This document shows positions 19,355 to 29,965 of a stretch of DNA of 59,308 nucleotides, one piece after another (the first letter of the stretch is position 1; the number at the start of each line of letters is the position of its first letter). The translations under genes were made by a program, and so were the position numbers. This stretch comes from Bartonella sp. AU55XJBT (GTDB taxonomy: Bacteria > Pseudomonadota > Alphaproteobacteria > Rhizobiales > Rhizobiaceae), in contig NZ_JAQITC010000015.1 in the NCBI RefSeq assembly GCF_028618525.1, forward strand, positions 1 through 59,308, read 5' to 3'. Under the pieces are notes generated by a model that was not told the origin of the DNA, made no database searches, and worked only from the letters and a program-made list of their open reading frames with translations.

Positions 19355-20983
19355 ATGGCACGTTATGTTTTTATTACTGGTGGTGTGGTTTCTTCCCTTG
19401 GAAAAGGCATCGCAGCAGCGGCGTTAGCAGCGTTATTACAGGCTCGTGGCTATCGTGTACGCCTTCGCAAACTTGATCCCTATTTAAATGTTGATCCAGG
19501 GACGATGTCGCCTTATCAACACGGTGAAGTATTTGTGACCGATGATGGTGCAGAAACGGATCTTGATCTTGGTCATTATGAGCGCTTTACGGGGCGTTCT
19601 GCAAATAGCCAAGATAATATTACAACAGGGCGTATTTATCGCAATATCATTGAACGAGAGCGGCGAGGTGATTATTTAGGGGCAACAGTTCAAGTTATTC
19701 CGCATGTTACAGATGAAATTAAGCGATTTATTATGACGGGAAATGAAGAATTTGATTTTGTTTTGTGTGAAATAGGTGGAACAGTTGGTGATATTGAAGC
19801 CATGCCTTTTCTAGAAGCGATTCGTCAGCTTGGTAATGAACTCTCCCGACAAAATGTCGTTTATGTCCATCTTACATTAATGCCTTATATTCCCTCGGCA
19901 GGTGAATTAAAAACGAAACCAACACAACATTCTGTCAAAGAATTGCAATCAATTGGTATTTCTCCTGATATTTTGCTTGTGCGTGCAGATCGGTCTATTC
20001 CAGAAACAGAGCGGTGCAAATTATCACTTTTTTGCAATGTTCGCGCCAAAGCGGTTATTCAGGCATTAGATATGCCAACAATTTATGATGTTCCCATGGC
20101 CTATCATAAAGAGGGTTTAGACTCTGAAGTTCTTTGCGCTTTTGGGATCGATTCGTCCCCTCCTCCTCAGATGGATCGGTGGGAAGATATTACGCATCGC
20201 ATTCACCACCCTGAAGGAGAAGTTACGATTGCTGTTGTAGGAAAATATACGGGTTTAAAGGATGCTTATAAATCTCTTATTGAAGCGATTGCGCATGGTG
20301 GTTTAGCGAATAAAGTGAAAGTTAATATTGAGTGGATTGATTCGCAACTTCTTGAAAAAGAAGATTCCGTTTCAACTTTACAAAAAGCGCATGGAATTTT
20401 GGTTCCTGGGGCTTTTGGAGCTCGAGGGGCAGAAGGGAAGATTCGAGCAATTCAATTTGCACGAGAGCGTAAAGTTCCATTTTTAGGGATTTGTTTTGGC
20501 ATGCAATTGGCTTGTATAGAAGCTGCACGCAATATTGCACAGATTGAGAATGCATCATCAAGTGAGTTTTGCGAAACAGAAAATCCAATTGTAGGTTTAA
20601 TGACAGAATGGGTCAAAGGCAATGTTCTTGAAAAACGAACAAGAAATGGTGATCTGGGTGGATCCATGCGCCTTGGTGCTTTTGCTGCTGAATTAAAAGA
20701 AGAAAGTCATATTGCTCAAATTTATGGGATGACAAAGATTGTTGAACGACATCGCCATCGTTATGAGGTCAATATTGATTATAAAGATAAGTTAGAGCAG
20801 TGTGGTTTGATTTTTTCTGGCATGTCTCCTGATGGTATTTTGCCGGAAACGATAGAATATGCAGATCATCCATGGTTCATTGGTGTTCAATATCATCCAG
20901 AACTAAAGTCACGTCCTTTCGAACCCCATCCGCTTTTTTCTTCTTTTATTGCAGCTGCTGTAGAACAAAGTCGATTGGTTTAA
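19355..20983 (+). CDS. pyrG: CTP synthase
   Basis: Makes CTP from UTP, ATP and glutamine. The 542-residue product has the amidoligase domain at 1-267 ([16 protein letters not shown], nucleotide loop) and a class I glutamine amidotransferase domain from about 290. Catalytic residues are Cys380 (FLGICFGMQ), His514 and Glu516 (VQYHPE). The ATG at 19355 directly precedes the hallmark [10 protein letters not shown] secG-pyrG-kdsA-eno order is common in the Hyphomicrobiales. Confidence 0.98.
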   Translation: MARYVFITGGVVSSLGKGIAAAALAALLQARGYRVRLRKLDPYLNVDPGTMSPYQHGEVFVTDDGAETDLDLGHYERFTGRSANSQDNITTGRIYRNIIERERRGDYLGATVQVIPHVTDEIKRFIMTGNEEFDFVLCEIGGTVGDIEAMPFLEAIRQLGNELSRQNVVYVHLTLMPYIPSAGELKTKPTQHSVKELQSIGISPDILLVRADRSIPETERCKLSLFCNVRAKAVIQALDMPTIYDVPMAYHKEGLDSEVLCAFGIDSSPPPQMDRWEDITHRIHHPEGEVTIAVVGKYTGLKDAYKSLIEAIAHGGLANKVKVNIEWIDSQLLEKEDSVSTLQKAHGILVPGAFGARGAEGKIRAIQFARERKVPFLGICFGMQLACIEAARNIAQIENASSSEFCETENPIVGLMTEWVKGNVLEKRTRNGDLGGSMRLGAFAAELKEESHIAQIYGMTKIVERHRHRYEVNIDYKDKLEQCGLIFSGMSPDGILPETIEYADHPWFIGVQYHPELKSRPFEPHPLFSSFIAAAVEQSRLV

Positions 20984-21019
20984 GGTATAAATTTGGTTAC
21001 TTTGCTTTTGAGGGATAAA

Positions 21020-21856
21020 ATGACAAAACCAAATGCTCGTGTAAAAGTTGGAAATGTTATTTTTTCAAATGAAATGCCCCTTTCATTAATTGCGGGGCCG
21101 TGTCAGATGGAAAGTCGTGATCATGCTTTTGAAATGGCTGGTCGCATTAAAACAATTGCCGATCAGCTTGGTATCGGGTTTGTTTATAAATCAAGTTATG
21201 ATAAAGCCAATCGAACCTCTTTGAGTGCAGCACGGGGCATTGGTCTTGAAAAAGCAATGGCTATTTTTTCTGATTTAAAAAAAGAGTTTGATTGTCCCAT
21301 ATTGACTGATGTGCATACCGAAGAGCAATGTAGCATTGTTTCTTCTACGGTTGATATTTTACAAATACCTGCTTTTTTATGTCGTCAAACAGATCTTTTG
21401 ATTGCAGCTGCTAAAACAGGGTGTGTTATTAATATTAAAAAAGGGCAGTTTTTAGCGCCGTGGGATATGGAGAATGTTTTAAAAAAGGTTGTTTACAGCG
21501 GTAATCCAAATGTTATGCTTTGTGAGCGCGGCACATCATTTGGCTATAATCGACTTATTTCGGATATGCGTTCGTTGCCTGTTTTGCGTTCATTTGGAGC
21601 TCCAGTTATTTTTGATGCAACACACTCTGTTCAAGAACCTGGAGGGCAAGGGGCTTCATCTGGTGGACAGCGTCAATTTGTTAAAGTTTTAGCGCGTGCG
21701 GCTGTTTCTGTTGGAGTTGCCGGTATTTTTTTAGAAACACATCAAGATCCAGATCATGCCCCTTCTGATGGACCCAATATGGTTAAAATTGATGATTTAC
21801 AAAGATTGCTTGAGACTTTAATGGAATTTGACGATTTATCAAAAAAATTGAATTAA
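21020..21856 (+). CDS. kdsA: 3-deoxy-8-phosphooctulonate synthase (KDO-8-phosphate synthase)
   Basis: Condenses phosphoenolpyruvate with arabinose-5-phosphate to give KDO-8-phosphate, needed for the inner core of lipopolysaccharide. Family marks are LIAGPCQMESRDHAFEMA, the substrate motif YKSSYDKANRTS, and DATHSVQEPGGQGASSGGQR. The frame is open from a TTG at 20993. The ATG at 21020 has a strong GAGGGA site seven bases upstream and gives 278 residues, so I choose it. Lies between pyrG and eno. Confidence 0.95.
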   Translation: MTKPNARVKVGNVIFSNEMPLSLIAGPCQMESRDHAFEMAGRIKTIADQLGIGFVYKSSYDKANRTSLSAARGIGLEKAMAIFSDLKKEFDCPILTDVHTEEQCSIVSSTVDILQIPAFLCRQTDLLIAAAKTGCVINIKKGQFLAPWDMENVLKKVVYSGNPNVMLCERGTSFGYNRLISDMRSLPVLRSFGAPVIFDATHSVQEPGGQGASSGGQRQFVKVLARAAVSVGVAGIFLETHQDPDHAPSDGPNMVKIDDLQRLLETLMEFDDLSKKLN

Positions 21857-21928
21857 GAATAGAGAGAAGTATTTCATGAACAGGACATTAGAAATGAATC
21901 GCGACTTTTATTGGATAGGGAAACATAG

Positions 21929-23197
<1,269 letters not shown>

Positions 23198-23311
23198 TTG
23201 TTGTGAGCACGAAATATGAAAGTATAAGATCATTTAGATCATGAAATTGAGCTGTCTTATCAAAGGCATAGAGCAATTATTTTATAGGTATTTAAATTTA
23301 TAGGGATTAAG

Positions 23312-23719
23312 ATGAGAGGTATAATTATTAGTCAAGATCAAGGAACATATCTCGTTTCTGGTGATGATGGTAAGCGTTATCAGTTTGCGACTTGGGATTG
23401 GTTGGGAAAGAAACCGCCAAGGCTTGGTGATACCGTTGATTTTCTCTGTGAAGGAGGTGTGGTCAGTTCTGTTTTTCCATTGTTGAGACCAGATACAGAG
23501 AACTCAAGGATAATGTTTGCACTCCTTTGTTGGTGTGCGGGTATTTTTGGTGTCCATCGTTTTATGGTTGGGAGAGTTCGGACGGGTGTTTTAATGCTTG
23601 TGTTATCTTTATCTGTTGTTGGATTGATGATTACTGGTATTTGGGCAATTGTTGATTTCATACTCATTCTTGCTGGAAAATTTACGGATAAAAATGGGAA
23701 TCAGATTACAGATCTGTAA
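23312..23719 (+). CDS. TM2 domain protein, tandem copy 1
   Basis: A 135-residue product with two parts. Residues 1-57 form a small soluble module (ISQDQGTYLVSGDDGKRYQF, then PPRLGDTVDF) that resembles the OB-like module in front of many bacterial TM2 proteins. From about residue 67 it has a TM2 domain: two membrane helices with GVHRFMVGR between and the WAIVDFI pattern in the second. No function is established for bacterial members. It is the first of three tandem paralogues and is followed by a decayed copy of the ftsB start. The ATG follows AGGGATTAAG. Confidence 0.88.
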   Translation: MRGIIISQDQGTYLVSGDDGKRYQFATWDWLGKKPPRLGDTVDFLCEGGVVSSVFPLLRPDTENSRIMFALLCWCAGIFGVHRFMVGRVRTGVLMLVLSLSVVGLMITGIWAIVDFILILAGKFTDKNGNQITDL

Positions 23720-23869
23720 ATTTTTTATATTTATAATAAGAAGTAGATAATTTAGTTTGCTTTTTATTTTGACCAATATATTAAGTTCATCATGCCAAAT
23801 TCTTGTACTCTATTTCTTTAATGTGAGATTTTAAGAAAAATATGCACAGTCAAGTAAAAGTATTGAAAA

Positions 23870-24079
23870 AGACTGTGCTATTTTATATGAGTAAAAAAAC
23901 GACGTAAATCAACTAAGGTATGTTTTGTATTTCTGCTTATAACAGCTGAAAACATTAGACCATTGGGGGGGGGGCTCTAAGCTATTTTAATTTCACGTTT
24001 ATCACGGCTGCTACAAATTTTATTTATGTCGTGAGGTTAATCGATATATCATCAAATTAGAATAATTTCTTCATGAAGA
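23870..24079 (+). pseudogene. Decayed 5' fragment of ftsB, copy A
   Basis: This stretch aligns by eye with the 5' flank and first ~60 codons of the intact ftsB at 25508-25703. The first 17 bases (AGACTGTGCTATTTTAT) are identical. Further blocks match in order: GTTTTGTA; TAAGCTATTT; the segment TTTATCA-GG; GTTAATC-ATATAT; AATTAGAA. The frame is destroyed, and a run of ten G replaces a GGTGGG segment. It lies between TM2 copies 1 and 2, so it looks like the other half of a duplicated unit. Confidence 0.8.
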
Positions 24080-24112
24080 ACACATGAGGAGCAGCTTTAT
24101 AGGTGGGCAAGG

Positions 24113-24523
24113 ATGAAAGGTAAGATTATTGGTCAGGATCAAGGAGATTATCTCGTTTCGGGAGATGACGGTAAGCGTTATCAATTTGCGGATTGGAATT
24201 GGTTAGGAAAAAAAACACCAAAGATAGGGGATGTTGTTGATTTTGTATATGAAGATAATATTGTTAAATCTGTTCTCCCTCTCTTGAGTCGAAAAGAATC
24301 AGAGCAAACAAGACTAGGTCTGGCAGTTATTTGTTTTTTTTTGGGGTGGTTGGGTATTCATCGCTTTATGGCTGGCAAAGTTGGAACGGGGCTCGTAATG
24401 CTTCTTATAAATATAACAGTTATAGGATTTTTTATCAATTTACTGTGGTCATTTATTGATTTTGTAGTTATTTTATCTGGATCTTTTAAAGATGGAGATG
24501 GTAATAAAATTACCAAGTTATAG
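24113..24523 (+). CDS. TM2 domain protein, tandem copy 2
   Basis: A 136-residue paralogue of the genes on either side. The soluble module is at 1-57 (IGQDQGDYLVSGDDGKRYQFADWNW) and the TM2 domain at about 68-130 (LGIHRFMAGKVGTGLVM, then WSFIDFVVIL). It ends in a GSFKDGDGNKI tail also seen in copy 3. The frame is intact and the conserved positions are kept despite marked divergence, which suggests selection after duplication. The upstream stretch TTTATAGGTGGG is shared with copy 3. Function unknown. Confidence 0.88.
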   Translation: MKGKIIGQDQGDYLVSGDDGKRYQFADWNWLGKKTPKIGDVVDFVYEDNIVKSVLPLLSRKESEQTRLGLAVICFFLGWLGIHRFMAGKVGTGLVMLLINITVIGFFINLLWSFIDFVVILSGSFKDGDGNKITKL

Positions 24524-24666
24524 CAATCATATAAAATTATATATAAATAAATACTTTATTTATTATTATAAATAAATTAATTTAATAATGTGAATTATTT
24601 TAGTCTATGTTTTTAACTGTTAAATATTAAATAAAATTATAAATATTTAAATAAAACTATTGAAAA

Positions 24667-24870
24667 AGACTGTACTATTTCATATGAAAAAAAGTAAAAG
24701 TGCAAATCGAACAGCGTGCTTTGTATTGCCACTTATAATTGGCGGGAATTTTAAGTTGTTGGGGGATTTTAAGCTTTTTAAATTGTCATAATCACGGTGA
24801 GTGCAGATCGTACTCATGCAGTGAGATTTATCTAACATATGATCATATTAGAAGAAAAACTTCTTTATGA
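24667..24870 (+). pseudogene. Decayed 5' fragment of ftsB, copy B
   Basis: Second ghost of the ftsB start, between TM2 copies 2 and 3. It opens AGACTGTACTATTTCAT against AGACTGTGCTATTTTAT in ftsB. Ordered blocks follow: CTTTGTA, CTTATAA, GGCGGG, TTTTAAGCT, ATCACGGTGAGT, and GCAGTGA with ATCTAACATAT. The frame is broken. It stops matching at about the same ftsB codon as copy A, just before the TM2 upstream sequence, so both ghosts seem to share the duplication joint. Confidence 0.78.
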
Positions 24871-24885
24871 ATAACAATTTTATAG

Positions 24886-25338
24886 GTGGTGAAGATGAAA
24901 GGTAAGATTATTAGTCAGGATCAGGGAACATATTTCATTTCAGGGGCTGATGGTAAGCGTTATCAGTTTGCGAATTGGGATTGGTCAGGAAAAACGCCGC
25001 CGAAGGTTGGTGATATGGTTGATTTTGTCTGTGAAGGAGATACCATTAAATCTGTTTTCCCTATCTTGTCAGCAGGGCAGTCTCAACAATCAAAAGTGAC
25101 GTTAGCGGTCGTTTGTCTTTTTCTAGGTGGATTAGGAATTCATCGTTTTATGGTTGGTAAAATTGTAACAGGCATTATAATGCTTCTTATAACTATACTA
25201 AGTATAATAACTATACCATTTTTGGGGTTTGGGCTTCTAGGGATTATTTTTATAATTATACCTTGGGTATTGATTGATTTTATAGTCATTTTAATAGGAA
25301 GTTTTAAGGACAAAGATGGGTGTAAAATCACAAGTTAG
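24886..25338 (+). CDS. TM2 domain protein, tandem copy 3
   Basis: A 150-residue paralogue. The soluble module is ISQDQGTYFISGADGKRYQFANWDW and the TM2 domain runs from about residue 73 (LGIHRFMVGKIVTGIIM). The second hydrophobic stretch is longer than in copies 1 and 2, with an inserted IITIPFLGFGLLGIIFI segment before WVLIDFIVIL, so it may have one more membrane pass. The frame opens at GTG (24886); the ATG at 24895 aligns with the start of copies 1 and 2 and follows GGTGGTGAAG, so it is the likelier start. Function unknown. Confidence 0.87.
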   Translation: MVKMKGKIISQDQGTYFISGADGKRYQFANWDWSGKTPPKVGDMVDFVCEGDTIKSVFPILSAGQSQQSKVTLAVVCLFLGGLGIHRFMVGKIVTGIIMLLITILSIITIPFLGFGLLGIIFIIIPWVLIDFIVILIGSFKDKDGCKITS

Positions 25339-25379
25339 TAAATATCCGATTTATAATATGGAAAATGAGGCATTCAGCT

Positions 25380-25470
25380 TACTTTGATTATTTTAAGGGG
25401 GGGGATAAATTGGTGATAACAAATTGTTTGCGTGTGTAGATTAAGTAATGAGGTGTTAATCAAAATCGTG
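25380..25470 (+). pseudogene. Possible third, heavily decayed ftsB fragment
   Basis: Between TM2 copy 3 and ftsB, the stretch ATTTTAAGGGGGGGGATAAA resembles ghost copy B (ATTTTAAG, then GGGGGATTTTA). A later block GTGTTAATCAAAAT is close to GAAGTTAATCAATAT of ftsB. The match is weak and could be chance. It is listed because it would make the array regular. Confidence 0.35.
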
Positions 25471-25522
25471 CATAGTTAGGCGGAATATGAAGAAATTTTT
25501 GCTGTAGAGACTGTGCTATTTT

Positions 25523-25834
25523 ATGTGGACAAAGCAGAAACGTCGATCAATCAAAGTGCGTTTTGTACTACCTCTTATGACGGTGGGCGTTTTAAGCTAT
25601 TTCAGCTATCATATTTATCATGGTGAGTATGGATTATATTCACGCAGTGAAGTTAATCAATATATTAGCGAATTAGAAAAGGAGCTTCATAAAATAGAAG
25701 CTGAGCGGTGGTTCATTGAAAAGCGTATTTCTCTTTTACGCAATGGACATATTGAAAAGGATATGTTGGATGAGTATGTCCGAAAGAATTTAAATTTTTC
25801 TAAGCCAAATGAATTGACAGTCTTAATGCCTTAA
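25523..25834 (+). CDS. ftsB: Septum formation initiator FtsB/DivIC
   Basis: Small bitopic divisome protein that in other bacteria forms a complex with FtsL and FtsQ. The 103-residue product has a short basic N-terminus, one membrane helix (about 12-30) and a coiled coil (about 43-73, YISELEKELHKIEAERWFIEKRISLL), then the conserved LLRNG-HIEKDMLDEYVRKNL pattern. eno-ftsB-pdhA is a usual order in this group; here the TM2 array has been inserted between eno and ftsB. Two ghosts of its 5' part lie upstream. Confidence 0.9.
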   Translation: MWTKQKRRSIKVRFVLPLMTVGVLSYFSYHIYHGEYGLYSRSEVNQYISELEKELHKIEAERWFIEKRISLLRNGHIEKDMLDEYVRKNLNFSKPNELTVLMP

Positions 25835-25969
25835 AATGATACCAAAGGTAAATGAAAAATCGCTTAATTTAAGCGACAATCAGCAATGATATTGTTTGAG
25901 CCGATTGATAAGGCTTGTAACTTTTGTTCGTAAAGGTTATTCCTAAATAATCATAAAAGGGAGTTTAAT

Positions 25970-27010
25970 ATGGCAGAACGACTTAAAAAAAATTCTGCGT
26001 CGGTGGCGCACACTGCATTATCAAGCACCACAAAGAAAGCACCAATAGCAGATTTTACAAAAGAGGAAGAAATTGATGCCTATCGTGAAATGCTTTTAAT
26101 TCGCCGTTTTGAAGAAAAAGCAGGACAACTTTATGGTATGGGGCTTATTGGGGGATTTTGTCATCTTTATATTGGACAGGAAGCTGTTGTTATTGGAACA
26201 TTAAAGGCAACAAAAGAAGGTGATCAAGTTATTACGTCTTACCGTGATCATGGCCATATGTTAGCTGTTGGGATGAGTCCGCGAGGTGTCATGGCAGAAT
26301 TAACGGGACGCCAGGGGGGATTTTCCAAAGGCAAAGGTGGCTCGATGCATATGTTCTCTAAAGAAAAGAATTTTTATGGTGGGCATGGTATTGTTGGTGC
26401 ACAGGTTCCCATAGGTTCAGGCTTGGCATTTTCGAATCAATATCTTGGTAAAGATAATGTGACATTGGTTTATTTTGGTGATGGCGCTGCAAATCAAGGG
26501 CAGGTTTACGAAAGTTTTAATATGGCTTCACTTTGGAAGCTGCCCGTTATTTATATTATTGAAAACAATCAGTATGCTATGGGAACATCCGTTTCACGGG
26601 CATCTGCAGAAACTGATTTTTCTCGCCGCGGTCTTTCTTTTGAAATTCCAGGTATTGTTGTTGACGGTATGGATGTTCGCTCCGTAAAAGGAGCTGCTGA
26701 TGAAGCAATTTCTTGGGCTCGTTCGGGGAAAGGGCCCATCATTCTTGATATGCAGACCTATCGCTATCGTGGTCATTCCATGTCTGATCCAGCAAAATAT
26801 CGCTCTAAAGAAGAAGTCCAAAAAATAAAAGAGGAACACGATCCGATTGATCAAGTAAAAAGTCGGATTCTTAAACAAAATTGGGCGAGTGAAGACGATT
26901 TAAAGTCTATTGAGAAAGAAGTTCGTGCCATTGTTGCTGATGCGGCAGATTTTGCACAAAGTGATCAAGAGCCAGATGCTTCTGAGCTCTATACGGATAT
27001 TTTAGTTTGA
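25970..27010 (+). CDS. pdhA: Pyruvate dehydrogenase E1 component, alpha subunit
   Basis: Thiamine-diphosphate-dependent decarboxylation of pyruvate, with PdhB, as the first step to acetyl-CoA. The 346-residue product has the cofactor motif [20 protein letters not shown] with IIENN, and the conserved YRDHGHMLA and [15 protein letters not shown] (phosphorylation-loop) segments. The N-terminal Ala/Ser-rich 25 residues are an alphaproteobacterial extension. The ATG follows AAAGGGAG. pdhB follows 16 bases later, so the genes form an operon. Confidence 0.97.
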   Translation: MAERLKKNSASVAHTALSSTTKKAPIADFTKEEEIDAYREMLLIRRFEEKAGQLYGMGLIGGFCHLYIGQEAVVIGTLKATKEGDQVITSYRDHGHMLAVGMSPRGVMAELTGRQGGFSKGKGGSMHMFSKEKNFYGGHGIVGAQVPIGSGLAFSNQYLGKDNVTLVYFGDGAANQGQVYESFNMASLWKLPVIYIIENNQYAMGTSVSRASAETDFSRRGLSFEIPGIVVDGMDVRSVKGAADEAISWARSGKGPIILDMQTYRYRGHSMSDPAKYRSKEEVQKIKEEHDPIDQVKSRILKQNWASEDDLKSIEKEVRAIVADAADFAQSDQEPDASELYTDILV

Positions 27011-27026
27011 TGCGAGGGAAGCAAGT

Positions 27027-28391
27027 ATGTCTATTGATATTTTGATGCCGGCGCTTTCACCAACTATGGAAGAAGGTAAATTGTCTAAATGGCTCAAGAA
27101 AGAAGGTGATAAAGTTAGCTCTGGCGATGTTATTGCTGAAATTGAAACGGATAAGGCGACAATGGAAGTAGAGGCTGTTGATGAAGGCACTCTTGGTAAA
27201 ATTTTTGTGCCTGAAGGTTCTGAAGGTGTAAAGGTTAATAGTATTATTGCGGTTTTGTTAGAAGAAGGTGAGCATGCTGAAGATATTTCGCACCCTACCA
27301 ATACAGCACAAAAGCCCGAAGGGTCTTCTCCTTCTCTTCCTTCATCAGTTCCGCAGTCTCTTGCTTTTGCGCCGCCTCCTGATTTTGATATTCCAGCGGG
27401 AACAGAAATGGTGACAATGACAGTTCGTGAAGCGCTTAATCAGGCTTTGGCTGAAGAAATGCGGCGTGATGAAAAGGTTTTTCTCATGGGGGAAGAAGTT
27501 GCGCAATATCAAGGAGCCTATAAGGTTAGCCAAGGTTTGTTGGAAGAATTCGGGGAACGGCGCGTTATTGATACCCCAATTACAGAACATGGTTTTGCTG
27601 GACTGGCTGTTGGAGCTGCTTTTGGAGGGTTACGTCCTATTGTCGAGTTTATGACCTTTAATTTTGCCATGCAAGCGATGGATCAAATTATTAACTCAGC
27701 AGCAAAAACACGTTATATGTCTGGTGGACAAATGACTGCTCCTATGGTTTTCCGTGGTCCCAATGGTGCGGCTGCTCGTGTTGGTGCTCAACATTCTCAA
27801 TGCTATGCTGCTTGGTATAGTCATATTCCAGGTTTAAAAGTTATCATGCCTTATAGTGCTGCAGATGCAAAAGGTTTGCTAAAAGCGGCTATTCGTGATG
27901 ATAATCCTGTTATTTTCCTTGAAAATGAAATTTTGTACGGGCATCAATTTGAGGTTCCTCAACTTGATGATTTTATTTTGCCTATTGGTCGGGCACGACT
28001 TCATAAGTCTGGACAAGATGTGACGATTGTTGCCTGTGGGATTGGTATGCATTACGCTGTTCAAGCATTACCAGAAATTGAAAAGCTTGGTATTGATGTT
28101 GAGTTAATTGATTTACGAACCATTCGTCCGATGGACCTTCCGACAATTCTTTCTTCCGTTAAAAAGACGGGCCGTTTGGTAACAGTTGAAGAGGGGTTTC
28201 CTCAGTCATCTATCGGAACTGAAATAGCAACGCGTGTTATGCAACAGGCTTTTGACTATCTTGATGCACCAATTGCGACGATTTCTGGTAAAGATGTTCC
28301 GATGCCTTATGCGGCTAATCTTGAGAAGTTGGCCTTGCCTGATACTGCTGAAATTATTGAGGCTGTTAAGGCTGTGACGTACAGAGCATAA
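27027..28391 (+). CDS. pdhB: Pyruvate dehydrogenase E1 component, beta subunit, with lipoyl domain
   Basis: Beta subunit of the E1 heterotetramer. The 454-residue product starts with a lipoyl domain (1-80, lipoate on Lys43 in [11 protein letters not shown]), then an Ala/Pro/Ser-rich linker (90-125), then the transketolase-type pyrimidine-binding domain ([17 protein letters not shown]) and C-terminal domain (DLRTIRPMD). A lipoyl domain fused to E1-beta is typical of alphaproteobacteria. pdhC begins 14 bases downstream with AGGAAAG as its ribosome binding site. Confidence 0.97.
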   Translation: MSIDILMPALSPTMEEGKLSKWLKKEGDKVSSGDVIAEIETDKATMEVEAVDEGTLGKIFVPEGSEGVKVNSIIAVLLEEGEHAEDISHPTNTAQKPEGSSPSLPSSVPQSLAFAPPPDFDIPAGTEMVTMTVREALNQALAEEMRRDEKVFLMGEEVAQYQGAYKVSQGLLEEFGERRVIDTPITEHGFAGLAVGAAFGGLRPIVEFMTFNFAMQAMDQIINSAAKTRYMSGGQMTAPMVFRGPNGAAARVGAQHSQCYAAWYSHIPGLKVIMPYSAADAKGLLKAAIRDDNPVIFLENEILYGHQFEVPQLDDFILPIGRARLHKSGQDVTIVACGIGMHYAVQALPEIEKLGIDVELIDLRTIRPMDLPTILSSVKKTGRLVTVEEGFPQSSIGTEIATRVMQQAFDYLDAPIATISGKDVPMPYAANLEKLALPDTAEIIEAVKAVTYRA

Positions 28392-28405
28392 CGGAGGAAA
28401 GCACA

Positions 28406-29749
28406 ATGCCTATTAAAATTACGATGCCAGCGCTTTCCCCTACAATGGAAGAGGGAAATTTAACAAAATGGAATATTAAGGAAGGCGATAAGGTTTCCTC
28501 TGGGGATGTTATTGCTGAAATTGAAACGGATAAAGCGACGATGGAAGTTGAGGCCGTTGATGAAGGTATAGTAGCCAAAATTGTTGTTCCTGCCGGAACA
28601 CAAGGCGTTAAAGTGAATTCTTTGATTGTTGTTTTAGCAGAAGAAGGTGAAGATTTAGCTGAAGCTGCAAAAGTTGCAGAAGAGACCTCTTCTTCTACAA
28701 GACAAGAATCAGAGGGTGTAAAACAACCAGATTCTCTGAAACAGACGGACTCAAAGGGGACAAAGATGTCTCATGAATCATCTACTCAGCAATTAATACA
28801 GCAAGATAAAGAGGAGGCTCGTCTTTTTGCCTCTCCCTTAGCGCGGCGATTAGCTTCTCAGGCAGGTCTTGACTTATCCCTTATTTCTGGAAGTGGTCCC
28901 CATGGACGTATTATCAAGCGCGATGTAGAAAAAGCTATGAGCGGTGATATCTCTCAAGCTTCTTATTCGTCATCAATCGGCGATCTGGTTGCAGCAGGTG
29001 ATTCTGACAAACAGGTATTGCAACTCTTCAAAGAGGATGAATATATCTTCACACCCCATAATAATATGCGTAAAACGATCGCCACACGTTTGGTAGAATC
29101 AAAGCAAAGGATTCCACATTTCTATGTGACCGTAGACTGTGAGCTCGATGCGTTATTGGCGTTGCGGACACAATTGAATGCTGCAGCACCAATGGTTAAG
29201 ACACTGGAAGAAGCTAAGCCTACTTATAAGCTTTCTGTTAATGATATGGTGATCAAAGCGGTTGCACTTTCTTTGAAAGCGGTTCCTGATGCGAATGTCT
29301 CTTGGCTTGAAGGCGGAATGCTTCATCATAAACATTGTGATGTTGGGGTTGCTGTTTCTGTTCCCAATGGGTTAATTACGCCGATTATTCGTCATGCAGA
29401 GGAAAAGCCGTTATCGCTTATTTCCAAAGAGATGAAGGATTTTGCAAAGCGTGCGCGTGAGCGCAAATTAAAAATGGAAGAATATCAGGGGGGAACGACC
29501 GCTGTATCAAATATGGGGATGTATGGTGTGAAAAGTTTCTCTGCTATCCTTAACCCACCCCATGCGACGATTTTTGCGATTGGTGCAGGAGAGCAACGCG
29601 CCATTGTTAAAAATGGTGCATTAGCCGTTGCGACAGTTATGTCGGTTACGCTTTCTGTCGATCATCGTGCTGTCGATGGCGCTTTAGCAGCAGAGCTGGC
29701 GCGAACTTTTAAGAAGATAATTGAAAATCCATTAGCAATGTTGGTTTGA
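28406..29749 (+). CDS. pdhC: Dihydrolipoamide acetyltransferase (E2)
   Basis: Core of the pyruvate dehydrogenase complex; passes the acetyl group from lipoate to CoA. The 447-residue product has one lipoyl domain (1-80, Lys43) and a peripheral-subunit-binding domain near 135-170 (FASPLARRLASQAGLDL, then GSGPHGRIIKRDVE). The catalytic domain runs from about 215 and has the active-site DHRAVDG near the end (His419, Asp423). The first 80 residues are almost the same as those of PdhB, which suggests domain copying between the two genes in an ancestor. Confidence 0.97.
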   Translation: MPIKITMPALSPTMEEGNLTKWNIKEGDKVSSGDVIAEIETDKATMEVEAVDEGIVAKIVVPAGTQGVKVNSLIVVLAEEGEDLAEAAKVAEETSSSTRQESEGVKQPDSLKQTDSKGTKMSHESSTQQLIQQDKEEARLFASPLARRLASQAGLDLSLISGSGPHGRIIKRDVEKAMSGDISQASYSSSIGDLVAAGDSDKQVLQLFKEDEYIFTPHNNMRKTIATRLVESKQRIPHFYVTVDCELDALLALRTQLNAAAPMVKTLEEAKPTYKLSVNDMVIKAVALSLKAVPDANVSWLEGGMLHHKHCDVGVAVSVPNGLITPIIRHAEEKPLSLISKEMKDFAKRARERKLKMEEYQGGTTAVSNMGMYGVKSFSAILNPPHATIFAIGAGEQRAIVKNGALAVATVMSVTLSVDHRAVDGALAAELARTFKKIIENPLAMLV

Positions 29750-29965
29750 ATGACAGCTCTTTACGTAAATGATGAAAAGGTGTGTTAAGAGAGTGAAAGC
29801 AAATTTAAAAAGTTTGAAAAGCAATGTTATTGCTGTTTCTGATTTGGGTAAAGCATTGATGTGAAGCGTATAATAAAAAGCATTAAGCCGATTTTATGAT
29901 GTTGATTTTTAATCTTAAGTTCAAAAGTGCATATCCATTTTATATATATCCATGGAGGAATGACT

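Noticed and set aside
18786..19361. 191-codon minus-strand frame over secG
   Set aside because: A shadow of secG that also runs through its terminator; no domain.
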